The translations under genes were made by a program, and so were the position numbers. 64,000 nt of DNA from Marivita sp. GX14005 (GTDB lineage Bacteria; Pseudomonadota; Alphaproteobacteria; Rhodobacterales; Rhodobacteraceae). The notes under the pieces were generated by a model. The model was not told the DNA's origin. It saw nothing but the letters and a program-made list of their open reading frames with translations, and searched no databases. Shown one piece after another: positions 39,484 to 48,339 of the stretch. Each line of letters starts with the position of its first letter. Positions within the stretch are counted from its first letter, which is position 1. The DNA is taken from NCBI RefSeq assembly GCF_023370775.1, contig NZ_JAMCCQ010000006.1, positions 1 through 64,000 on the forward strand, in the 5' to 3' direction.

Positions 39484-41803
39484 TGCCGTCCACGCCGTCA
39501 CGGGCGAGGTCTTCCGGGACGGCTGGAGCCGCGTCCGGGGCTCGATGCAAGGGCTGCACGTGGCCAAGCAGAGCCAGCTTGTGCGCGCGGCGGCCGGGCA
39601 CCGTCCGGCGGTCTTCAAGGCGATCCGGGGCGGGGGTACGCATACCAAATCGCAGCTCTCAAACCAGCTCGATTACCTCACCACGAAGTCGACCCATATC
39701 GTGGACAGCAGTGGGTTTCTGGATGGCAAGACGAAGCTCGAGGCGGGTGACATCAAGGACCTGACCGAGCGCTTTGCCAAACGGTGGGATGCGGGCTTCA
39801 AGCCCAAGCTGGGCCAGACCACACACATGCTCATGTCCTTCCCCATCGGCACGCGCGGGGAGGATGTGCGCGACATCGCGACGGACGTGGCCGAGCGGTT
39901 CTTCCAGACCGATGAGGGGCATTTCGACTACATCATCGCGGTGCATGAGGACCGCGATCACCCGCATGCGCATCTGGTGCTGAACCGCCGCTCGCAGGAA
40001 GGCGAGTTCTTTTTTCTGGGGCGCAACCATCGCTTCAACTATGACGACTTCCGCCTCGCCATGGTCGAGGAGGCCGAGAAGTACGGTGTGCGCCTGGAAG
40101 CCACGCGGCGGGTGGATCGCGGGGTTGTGCATTACCCGGCCCGCACAAGCGAGGTCTACGCTGCGAAAGAAGAGGGCCGCGCGCCTGTTGAGCGGGAGCG
40201 TGTGGGGCAGGACCTGACGCGGACGCTGGCGGAGATCGCCAACACCAGAACTGTCTATCACTCGCTTGCCGCGGAGGCTTCGCGTGAAGCCCGCGAGGAT
40301 ATTGCCGCAGCCCTCTTCCGCGCGGGCGAAGTGCTGGCGCGCGGCGGGCAGGTGGACCGAACAGGAGATGTGTATATGGCCGAGGATCAAAGTTTCGAGG
40401 ATCTGAGAAGCCTCTATGCCGAGAAGCTCGCGCGGGTGCAGGGCATGATCGCTGAGAAGTCTGACGCGGAACGTCCCGTGCTGGAAAAACGCCTCATCGA
40501 GATCCAGACGCAGGTCCAGCACATGCAGCCACTTGGTTTGCGATCATCCACGCTGTCAGAGGCCCCCTCGGAGGGCGGGATCTATTCCGAGGCGAACATC
40601 GACACCAGCCGGCTGGACCGTCTGGCCGAGCCGGACTTGCGGTCGCGCATAGACACCGCACTACGGGGCACCGGGATCAGCACATCGGAAGTGGTGGCCC
40701 GGATCGAGACCGGGGCCTCGAGCGCCGCGCTCGAGCATCAATGGATCGCCAATGATCTCTCCAAGGTGGCCGAGGCGCGCGATCTGAACCTTGAACGCCG
40801 CGCTGATCTGGAACAGGCGCGAGACAGTCTCAACGATGTGCATGTCGCGCTCGGCACGCTCTTGGAACGGGAAAACGTGCTGCGCCGGGATGGCGTCATG
40901 GAAACGGAAACGGACAGCGAGCGGTTCCATTATCATGAGGGCGCGGTCCGGGCGATGGAAGGGACAATCCGTCAGGAGATGCGCGCAGAGGGCCTGACCG
41001 CGCAGCAGATCGAGGACCGGGACCCAGAGGTTGTCTCGCGGGCGGAGCGCCGGATCGAGACGGAGCAGCGTGCCTATCTCGAGGCACATCCGGAGCTGCT
41101 CGCACGTCCTGGCGATGTGATCGACCGGTCTGAGCCCTACAGGGAGACCATCACCGATGCGGCCCGCGCCAGCGAAATCACCCGCGAGGTCGACCGGATC
41201 ATGGAGGCACGCGACCTCCGCACGCCTGTTGCAGATGCGGTCGCGGATGACGTCTCGGAGCGCTATCCGGACATGCCGTCCCACCTCGCCCGCGGGCTTG
41301 GCGCGACCTATGCGGCCGTTGTGGAGATACGCGACACGGAGGCCATCAATCAGGTCCGCCGCGAAACCGAGTTGCGCGACGGGCTTGGGTTTGGCACGCG
41401 CGACGCACTCCTCGCAGCCCGCGGTGAAACTGCACCGCAGTTTGACCGGTCCGACCGCTTCGCAGACGAGATTGCGCGTGTCCTGGACCATGAGCGGGCG
41501 GGGGAGTTATCCGCGCCCTTCGAGACCGAGGCGGAGCGGGACGCCTTCCGTGGCGAGATCGCGCGGGTGCTGGACGTTCGCCAACTCGACCGGCTCACAT
41601 CCGGCGATGCCGATGCGCTGGACAAGGTTCTCGAGGACCGCCTCGACCGGCTCTATGTCGCCAAGGTCTACCTGCAATCGGATGCAGCGACGGCCAACAC
41701 GGAGGCCTTGCGCCAGGTGGTCGATGATCTTGCCGACACCGAATATGAAAAACACCGCGCGACAGACGTGGATGGCGAAACCGAGCGGGGTCAGGTCCAT
41801 TGA
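39470..41803 (+). CDS. VirD2-family (MOBP-type) relaxase
   Basis: A 777-aa relaxase that nicks oriT and is carried covalently on the DNA into the recipient. The likely nucleophile is Y69 in SQLSNQLDYLTTKS. The metal-binding triad is in HEDRDHPHAHLVLN (H159, H165, H167). The C-terminal 500 residues are helical, charged and repetitive, probably for interaction with the coupling protein or a translocation signal. ATG 39470 lies inside the end of the mobC-like gene; the coupling-protein gene follows directly. Confidence 0.9.
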   Translation: MRLNDAVHAVTGEVFRDGWSRVRGSMQGLHVAKQSQLVRAAAGHRPAVFKAIRGGGTHTKSQLSNQLDYLTTKSTHIVDSSGFLDGKTKLEAGDIKDLTERFAKRWDAGFKPKLGQTTHMLMSFPIGTRGEDVRDIATDVAERFFQTDEGHFDYIIAVHEDRDHPHAHLVLNRRSQEGEFFFLGRNHRFNYDDFRLAMVEEAEKYGVRLEATRRVDRGVVHYPARTSEVYAAKEEGRAPVERERVGQDLTRTLAEIANTRTVYHSLAAEASREAREDIAAALFRAGEVLARGGQVDRTGDVYMAEDQSFEDLRSLYAEKLARVQGMIAEKSDAERPVLEKRLIEIQTQVQHMQPLGLRSSTLSEAPSEGGIYSEANIDTSRLDRLAEPDLRSRIDTALRGTGISTSEVVARIETGASSAALEHQWIANDLSKVAEARDLNLERRADLEQARDSLNDVHVALGTLLERENVLRRDGVMETETDSERFHYHEGAVRAMEGTIRQEMRAEGLTAQQIEDRDPEVVSRAERRIETEQRAYLEAHPELLARPGDVIDRSEPYRETITDAARASEITREVDRIMEARDLRTPVADAVADDVSERYPDMPSHLARGLGATYAAVVEIRDTEAINQVRRETELRDGLGFGTRDALLAARGETAPQFDRSDRFADEIARVLDHERAGELSAPFETEAERDAFRGEIARVLDVRQLDRLTSGDADALDKVLEDRLDRLYVAKVYLQSDAATANTEALRQVVDDLADTEYEKHRATDVDGETERGQVH

Positions 41804-41811
41804 GCGCCGCC

Positions 41812-43815
41812 ATGGGAAAGGCGCGGATCGCCACGGGCGTCCTGTTGGTGACGCTGGTGACCGGGGCCATGGGCTATACCATCGCCTCGGCGGTACTGAC
41901 CTACCAGGATCTAGGCTTCGGGGCCGAGATCGACTTTGCCTATATCGCGCAGAACTATCTGGCGATCCTCGATCGCCGCCCCGAGGATGCCCAGCTGATC
42001 CACCTGATCATCGGCAGCTTCGCCGCCGCCGGCATGATGCTGAGCCTCGCCCTCTCGGGGTCCGCTCTGACACGCTTTGGCCAGACCCATTGGCAGACTG
42101 CGCGCGAGATGAAGGCCAATGGGTTTTTCGGGGCGCCAGGGACCGGGTTCATCCTCGGCAAGCTGGGGACGCCGAGCTCCCGCGCCAACTACATTTGTTC
42201 GAAGGTTTTCCCGCATGCGCTGATCGTGGCGCCCACAGGCCGCGGCAAGACCACGGGCTTCGTCATTCCGAACCTGCTGACCTGGCAAGGCTCTGCCGTG
42301 ACGCTCGATGTGAAGGGCGAGTGCTTTGAGGCCACGGCCCGGCATCGCGCAGCCCAAGGCGACAAGGTCTATCGCTTTTCCCCCACCGATTGGGAGGGCA
42401 AGCGCACGCACCGCTACAACCCGCTCCTGCGAATCTTCGAGTTGAAGGACCCTGCGCGGCAGCAGATGGAATTGCAGCTCCTGGCGACGCTCTTTCTGCA
42501 GAGCGATAACGACAGGGTGCAGGGACTTCTGAAAGGTGGGATCGATCTCTTCGTGGCGGCAGGCCTGCTGGCCTTCCAGCGCAAGCGCCCGACTCTCGGC
42601 GAAATCTACCGCATCGCCGCCTCGGGCGGGAACAAGCAGAAGGAGTACTTCGCGCGCGGCCATGAGGTGGATAACAGGGCCGCCAAGCTGATCTTCACCC
42701 GGCTCGCCTCGACCAACAATGATACGCTGACCTCCTACGTCTCGCTCCTGATGACCTCGGGGCTCGATCAATGGCAGAACCCGGCCATCGACGAAGCGAC
42801 GTCCGTGTCGGACTTTGATTTCCGAACGATCCGCAAGAAACCCTTTTCGGTCTACCTCGTGGTCCAGCCGCTGATGGTGAAACCATTGGCACCACTGATC
42901 CGGCTCTTCTTTTCCGATCTCCTCTCCGCCATGCAGGAAAAGGATCCCGGGCCGGATGAGCCCTGGCCGGTGATGATCATGCTCGACGAGTTCAATCGCC
43001 TCGGCAAGATGCCCATCGTGGTCGAGAGCATCGAGACCTTGCGGACCTATCGTGGACATCTGGCCGTGGTCACGCAAACGATCCCCGCCCTCGATGAAAT
43101 CTATGGCGAAAACACCCGCCGTGCGCTGCAGGGCAACGCGGGCGTGAAACTTTATCTCACGCCCTCGGATGAGAAGACCGTCGAAGAGCTCAGCAAGGCT
43201 GTCGGCAAGACCACGAAGACCGTCATCACGCGCTCGCAGTCCATTGGCAAAAACCCCTTCGAGGGCCGTAGCCAGTCCACCCGGACCGAAGAAAGCTCTC
43301 TCCTGCCCGAGGATGAGGCGCGCCGCCTACCGCTCGATGAAATCGTCATGGTGATCGATGCCCAGATGCCGGTCCGTGCAAAGCGGATCCAATATTTTGA
43401 CGACCGGCTGTTCAAGGCGATCCATGCGGCACAGACGGGGGAGCTGCCGTTTCCGAAGCCGGGGGGAGGGGGATCGCAGGGCACGCTGCCGCTGAGTGTG
43501 CGCGCCATGCCGATGACGCCGCCGTCGGATGGGCCAGGGGGAACAGAAGCCGATGTGGAGAGGGCGAGCCAGGCTGGCGATGGTCAACCGTCAGGCCAAG
43601 CCGACGCCGCTCCAAAGAAGACCGCGCCTGTCGTTCAAGCCGTCATCGCCGAGGAACAGCGCCAGATGGAGATGGATTTTGGCAGCGGCGTCGCGGATTC
43701 TGAAGCAGCGAGCGTAGCTGATGAGGCGCAGATGCGCTCTGCAGTCGATGGCTTGGACGACATGGAAGCGATGCTGCAAGAGGGGGATGGCGGCGCAAAG
43801 CTGGTTGCTCGATAG
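41812..43815 (+). CDS. virD4: VirD4/TraG-type coupling ATPase
   Basis: A 667-aa inner-membrane ATPase that hands the relaxase-DNA complex to the secretion channel. Two N-terminal membrane segments (about residues 8-30 and 62-82) precede the Walker A motif APTGRGKTT at 140-148 and Walker B VMIMLDEFNRLG near 390. The C-terminus is extended and acidic. ATG 41812 was chosen; a TTG at 41800 overlapping the relaxase stop is an alternative. It is the last plus-strand transfer gene before the minus-strand cargo operon. Confidence 0.93.
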   Translation: MGKARIATGVLLVTLVTGAMGYTIASAVLTYQDLGFGAEIDFAYIAQNYLAILDRRPEDAQLIHLIIGSFAAAGMMLSLALSGSALTRFGQTHWQTAREMKANGFFGAPGTGFILGKLGTPSSRANYICSKVFPHALIVAPTGRGKTTGFVIPNLLTWQGSAVTLDVKGECFEATARHRAAQGDKVYRFSPTDWEGKRTHRYNPLLRIFELKDPARQQMELQLLATLFLQSDNDRVQGLLKGGIDLFVAAGLLAFQRKRPTLGEIYRIAASGGNKQKEYFARGHEVDNRAAKLIFTRLASTNNDTLTSYVSLLMTSGLDQWQNPAIDEATSVSDFDFRTIRKKPFSVYLVVQPLMVKPLAPLIRLFFSDLLSAMQEKDPGPDEPWPVMIMLDEFNRLGKMPIVVESIETLRTYRGHLAVVTQTIPALDEIYGENTRRALQGNAGVKLYLTPSDEKTVEELSKAVGKTTKTVITRSQSIGKNPFEGRSQSTRTEESSLLPEDEARRLPLDEIVMVIDAQMPVRAKRIQYFDDRLFKAIHAAQTGELPFPKPGGGGSQGTLPLSVRAMPMTPPSDGPGGTEADVERASQAGDGQPSGQADAAPKKTAPVVQAVIAEEQRQMEMDFGSGVADSEAASVADEAQMRSAVDGLDDMEAMLQEGDGGAKLVAR

Positions 43816-43876
43816 GGTGGCGGGCGCGTTCAGGAAGTTTGCAGCCGCATATTTAGGTCTGTCGTGTCGCATTCGC

Positions 43877-44599
43877 TCAGTGTTCTAAGCACAGCGACAG
43901 AATTTTTTCGGCATAGACCTGAGACGCGTGTTCTACAGAGCTCTTCGTCACCAAAAATACCCACATCAAAAGCCCAATAATTGCGGCTCCGCAAAGCAGT
44001 GCCCCGAGAACGAACGCAGTCGACCCGCTCTCGAGATCATATAAGAAATATGCACTTCCAAGAGCCACCGTGGTGGTGATTGCAATGCCCAATGGTTTCA
44101 ATCCGAGCAAATTGCGCGCGAACCCATACGCAATGTTCTCATTCAACAGAAGGCTTGCTTCTGATTGCGGGCGGGTGTGCTCAAGCAACCAACGTACTGC
44201 TAGCAAGCGGTCATCCTGAGCGTTCTTTGGGTCCTGGGTCTCATCAACTAAACTCGGCAAGATAATCTTGCTATGTTTCTCAATGTATGAGCGACACCTC
44301 GTCTTCATGGTCTTGGGTAAACGATCATCGGAAAGGGAAAGCAAAGACGCAGTATGCAGACGTCCAACTCGGCTGCCCATTTTGCGCTCAACATTTTGAC
44401 CAAACTTACGCGCCAACCGCGTCAACGCGAACAGGACCCCGCAAGTGACGACAAATGCAGCTATGGTACCCAATTGGGTCCAAACAGCTGGAAACCAAAC
44501 AAAGACAAAAAGGAGCGCGGGCAACAGCGTCAAAAGCGCCGGATTGAGACGGGCAGTCCTATCGTAGCGGTCCATACCGAACATCTTATCCATCTGCAT
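43877..44599 (-). CDS. four-helix membrane protein of the ubiquitin-like operon, possible effector
   Basis: A 240-aa protein with two hairpins of membrane helices (about residues 21-38 and 44-61, then 168-187 and 193-217) around a cytoplasmic helical middle rich in charged residues. It is the third gene of the minus-strand operon, starting 17 bp after the E2-E1-JAB gene. Membrane proteins of this layout (S-4TM or S-2TM type) are effectors or membrane disruptors in CBASS-like systems; similarity here is by topology only. It is the most likely killing or sensing component. No Gly-Gly C-terminus is present, so it is not a modifier. Confidence 0.65.
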   Translation of the reverse strand: MQMDKMFGMDRYDRTARLNPALLTLLPALLFVFVWFPAVWTQLGTIAAFVVTCGVLFALTRLARKFGQNVERKMGSRVGRLHTASLLSLSDDRLPKTMKTRCRSYIEKHSKIILPSLVDETQDPKNAQDDRLLAVRWLLEHTRPQSEASLLLNENIAYGFARNLLGLKPLGIAITTTVALGSAYFLYDLESGSTAFVLGALLCGAAIIGLLMWVFLVTKSSVEHASQVYAEKILSLCLEH

Positions 44600-44616
44600 G
44601 AACTCTTCGATGAAAA

Positions 44617-46935
44617 TTAGGCATTTTCGTCTCCTCCGAGTTCGGAGGACAAGTCCACCGCCTCTGCGATAAGCTGACGGTACCCAGTTGGGGTTCTGAT
44701 AATCATCAGAACGGGAAACAGCTGTCCAATTGCAAGCTTGGCCGCTGTACTGAAATCAGTTGTAGAGGGACCAGTGGACGCAAGGTGATTGTGCCACGTT
44801 CCTAGCGCGTAGAGAGTGTTTCCCGAAGACTTGGATAATTGTGCGAGCTGATCACTCAAACCTTCGGTACCCAGAACAAACTCCGTTTTAGAAAATCTGC
44901 TATCGGGCGGAGCTGGAATCGTATCTACGACTTGAAAGACGTTACCGATGGCCGAGAAGCGCCCGACCAAAACACCGCCGGTTTCAGATCCCGGCTTGCG
45001 CGCAATTTCAGCGTCAATTTCTATCGTAACCCGGCGGGCAAGCCGCGTTTCAAGCGCGCCCATCTTGGGTCCTTTTACGATGGTATAGGGTTCAACGTTA
45101 TGGCTTTCCCAATTCTGGGAAAGACCATCGGCCTGCAGGTGCCCAATGTTGAATTGCCCACTTTCATCCACATACCTGCCGGAAAGCACGTCGCTTGTCA
45201 GCTTCGCGAGCGGAGCCGCCATCATAGAAAGCCGAGTGTCTGAGGCAATCATCGAGAAGCTCGAGCAACCTTGACCAATGATGATCTCGTCAGCGCTTTG
45301 GCCCATCACTTTAGATCGGAGTGCGTCGTCGCTCCGTAAATGGTGATAAAACTCGGTCATCAGGTCGCTGCTACTGGGGTTGGCGCTCTGGCCTGACACC
45401 GAGAAGAAACCAATGTCACTATCACCCATTAGGCTTGCTTCCATCACCCGTGGTGTCTTGCCCTTCGCCCAATCTGTATAGCTCAGGGTTTCCCGCAAAA
45501 CCGCAGAGGCGGTAGTGTTCAATAGTGCTTTGGATTTTTCGAGCTTCAGCTTTCTGCGAAGCTCTTTGGTACGCAGCACAGTGTTGGCATCAATCCGATA
45601 CCCATCCGTCTCCTGCGCAAGTTTGCTGACGTCATGCGCAAATTCCCCAGCCTTGGAAGAGTAGAACATCGAATCCAAATCAGCAGAATACGGCAAGCAG
45701 GAATGTCGCGCGTAGTTGTGCGGTTCCATGGTGTCGTTGTCTATGACCGATATCGGGGCACGGCCGGACCGCGCGAGATGCATCGCAATTTTCGAACCTA
45801 AGCTTCCACAACCTAGCATGGACCATGAAAGCCATTGCGAGCTGGGATCACCATGCGAGGTTCTTCTCAAGACATCGATCGAGATCGAATCTCTGTGGCC
45901 CGCCAAACGGACAATCGCACTTGATGTCGGCTTGAGATCATCCACAGATTGGAATTCGATCACATATGGGCAGATTTCAAGAGGTGAGGCTTGGCCAATG
46001 AGATTGAACGGTCGGCGGGCGATCAATATCACTGTGACTGGCAACGCCTTTTTGATGGTATAGCCGTCGAGCTTCGAACGCAGCCACTTCATCCTCTCTG
46101 CCAGCATCTTGCCGCAGCCGTAGAGTTCAGCGCGTTCGTATAACTCTGCAACGTTGCCTACTGTCTCTGGAAGATAGCGGTCACAGATGATTGGCTTTCC
46201 GTTTGGATGCTTGCCGGGCCAGACAATCAGTCCGAGGCTAAACCCCGTCCATTCGTTGTCACCTTTCGGGACCTGTCCAAGGGATTTCAGTGTCTTTTCA
46301 TCAATTTTGACCTGCTCATCGCCCTTTAGACAGATTCGATAGTAGGGGTCGGACTGACCCATCTGCGCAAAAACCCACGTACGGTGCCAAGTCCCGCCGG
46401 ACCTACGTTTAACTACACTCCGGATCTGCGAGGCATCTCCAACAATAAGGTCGTTCAAGTGGTCACGCCGAACAAATTCCCAACCATGTTTTGGATCATT
46501 CAGTTTCAGCATCGCTGCTCGATCGAGCCAGTCCAGAAGTTGCTGGAGAAGCGCAAGAATACCGCCCCCGGACTGAATTAGCTCACGTGGAGATCCGAAA
46601 ACGAGGCACGGTTCGGGCGCTGCACCGGCCGCACTTGGCTGTAAGTGAGGATGGGACCGGTCAAAGTCGTCCCGTAAACTCGGGCGCGGTGCAAACAGAG
46701 GGAAGGAGACAGGAAACGATAGTTTGACGGGCTCGACACGTCGTACTCCCGACGGGCTTTCGCCTCGAAACCGAGATGGAAGTTCCGTTTTGATTTGTAG
46801 AGTCACATCCACCGGACAATCGTCATCAGCCCGCGACGCAATAGCTATGCCGATTACTTGAGGGTGCTTGTCCAGTGTGCGAATCGCACGGGCAATGGCT
46901 ACGGGAACGGCTAGAAGATTATCGACGGTTACCAT
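44617..46935 (-). CDS. E2-E1-JAB triple-fusion ubiquitin-like conjugation enzyme
   Basis: A 772-aa protein. Residues about 65-150 resemble a prokaryotic E2 domain (FPVSFPLFAPRPSLRDDF, HPHLQP at 95-100, candidate catalytic C110, LLDWLDRAA). Residues about 365-600 form a ThiF/E1 adenylation domain (GCGSLGSK from 375, DNDTMEPHNYARH from 399, candidate Cys C557). Residues 630-772 form a JAB/MPN+ peptidase with E651, H715, H717, S724 and D727 of the metal site (WHNHLASTGPSTTD). One chain thus carries activation, transfer and deconjugation functions. The MBL gene is 10 bp upstream. The segment 160-360 is unassigned. Confidence 0.85.
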   Translation of the reverse strand: MVTVDNLLAVPVAIARAIRTLDKHPQVIGIAIASRADDDCPVDVTLQIKTELPSRFRGESPSGVRRVEPVKLSFPVSFPLFAPRPSLRDDFDRSHPHLQPSAAGAAPEPCLVFGSPRELIQSGGGILALLQQLLDWLDRAAMLKLNDPKHGWEFVRRDHLNDLIVGDASQIRSVVKRRSGGTWHRTWVFAQMGQSDPYYRICLKGDEQVKIDEKTLKSLGQVPKGDNEWTGFSLGLIVWPGKHPNGKPIICDRYLPETVGNVAELYERAELYGCGKMLAERMKWLRSKLDGYTIKKALPVTVILIARRPFNLIGQASPLEICPYVIEFQSVDDLKPTSSAIVRLAGHRDSISIDVLRRTSHGDPSSQWLSWSMLGCGSLGSKIAMHLARSGRAPISVIDNDTMEPHNYARHSCLPYSADLDSMFYSSKAGEFAHDVSKLAQETDGYRIDANTVLRTKELRRKLKLEKSKALLNTTASAVLRETLSYTDWAKGKTPRVMEASLMGDSDIGFFSVSGQSANPSSSDLMTEFYHHLRSDDALRSKVMGQSADEIIIGQGCSSFSMIASDTRLSMMAAPLAKLTSDVLSGRYVDESGQFNIGHLQADGLSQNWESHNVEPYTIVKGPKMGALETRLARRVTIEIDAEIARKPGSETGGVLVGRFSAIGNVFQVVDTIPAPPDSRFSKTEFVLGTEGLSDQLAQLSKSSGNTLYALGTWHNHLASTGPSTTDFSTAAKLAIGQLFPVLMIIRTPTGYRQLIAEAVDLSSELGGDENA

Positions 46936-46944
46936 GCAGCTGAC

Positions 46945-48117
46945 TCATGCCAAGTCTGACCCACAACCATGAGCATGTGCCTCGACTCCAAGAGCGGACG
47001 ATGAAGAGATCGCGGCTGCCATTTTCAGGGAGGCGACTTTTGGACCATGTTCGGTGATTTCCATCTTTAGCGGCTTGTCACCTTTTTCGTCCTCTAAACA
47101 CCGGAACTCCCCATTGATTTCCGCTTCGCTCAGAATGGCTTCATATTCTTCCTTTGCGCGGATACAGGGCGGATCGTTGTCGTCGTCTATAACACTCTTA
47201 CTGCTCGCCAGGATTATTGCACCGCCGTTTGCTTGCGAAAGAGCTGATCGGGCATCTTCAGAAACTACCGCATCTTTTCCCTTTTTGGACCAGCTGTCGT
47301 GCGACAGTGACCGCCAGGAACAATGATGGGGCGCGATCAAGACATCATATGCAAGAACCTCGGGAGTTTCAGAATACTCTGCCCAAATTTTCTCCCAAAT
47401 CGCCACTTCGGCGTCACCACCAAACAGGTACTGGGCGGCGTTTTCGGTATCATCTTTCGCAAGCGTAAACTGAGTGATGACACTAGAGTTGTTCTTGCTG
47501 AGCAACTCTTCTTCGTCTTCATCGTCCGTGACCGGCAGCGGAGCCAACAAGACCGCCTTGAAACTGTCATCTGCTACGCCGCAAATCTCGGAAAATGTCT
47601 CGCCCGTTTTGATCAGAATGTCGGCCAAATCATCCGTCTTGCCGTCCGCATCCTCGCTCAGGATCAAAATTCTGCTTCCGTCTTCGATATCTTTGTCCTG
47701 GCGGAACATTTCAACGCGCCGGCGCGCTTCTGTCGCCCAAGCCTTTGCGTCAGCGCAAAGCTTGTTGGTACTGCTGGCACGTCTAAAAACAATTGGGGAA
47801 GACCACATCTCGCAAATTACGATCTTGTCGTCTTCGGGCGACCAATCCTCAATTTTGCCGAGATGAAAATGGTTCTGCAGTCCAGAGCAGTGATCCATGT
47901 CCGGATGCGTCAGCAAGAATGCATCGATAAACAGACGTCCGTCGCTGTCACGGTCAAGCGCTTTGCGAAGCTGTGCTCCAACATCAGGCACATCCTCATC
48001 TTTGTCATCAGCAGAGGCACTAATATTTATGTCTACGAGAATATAACGGCCACTCTGTGTTTTGATTAGGCTCATGTCACCATTGGCGACTTTGAAATGC
48101 GAAGTTTCGACGCTCAT
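46945..48117 (-). CDS. metallo-beta-lactamase-fold hydrolase of the ubiquitin-like operon
   Basis: A 390-aa protein with MBL-fold metal motifs: HPDMDH at 71-76, GGDAE at 233-237 (D235) and APHHCSW near 262-268, closest in style to the ComEC/Rec2-like group. Residues about 90-230 are an acidic insert and the C-terminal 40 residues are a separate tail with two His. Its role in these operons is unknown; nuclease, phosphodiesterase or modifier-processing activity are options. It is the first gene of the operon, with AAGGAG before the ATG. The 222 bp upstream (48118-48339) separates it from virB6 and probably holds its promoter. Confidence 0.85.
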   Translation of the reverse strand: MSVETSHFKVANGDMSLIKTQSGRYILVDINISASADDKDEDVPDVGAQLRKALDRDSDGRLFIDAFLLTHPDMDHCSGLQNHFHLGKIEDWSPEDDKIVICEMWSSPIVFRRASSTNKLCADAKAWATEARRRVEMFRQDKDIEDGSRILILSEDADGKTDDLADILIKTGETFSEICGVADDSFKAVLLAPLPVTDDEDEEELLSKNNSSVITQFTLAKDDTENAAQYLFGGDAEVAIWEKIWAEYSETPEVLAYDVLIAPHHCSWRSLSHDSWSKKGKDAVVSEDARSALSQANGGAIILASSKSVIDDDNDPPCIRAKEEYEAILSEAEINGEFRCLEDEKGDKPLKMEITEHGPKVASLKMAAAISSSSALGVEAHAHGCGSDLA

Positions 48118-48339
48118 CAGTACTGCTCCTTAGCTTGGAAAACCTGAGTGACGCGCCTCCCACCGAATCGAACAAGTTTACGCTTTGTTCTTAACATAGT
48201 TGATCGAGGATAGCCTTTCAACAACATGTTGTGTCCCGCAATAGGCATCGCCAAAATTCCATTAATGACTATGGTCTGCTTTAAAAACCTGCGCCGCTGC
48301 GTTGATGGGATGCGCAGATGTCCACTTCGTTTCGCGCCA

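Noticed and set aside
43877-48117. CBASS type II or III assignment for the E2-E1-JAB operon.
   Set aside because: No CD-NTase cyclase gene is present, and the MBL gene is not a standard CBASS component.
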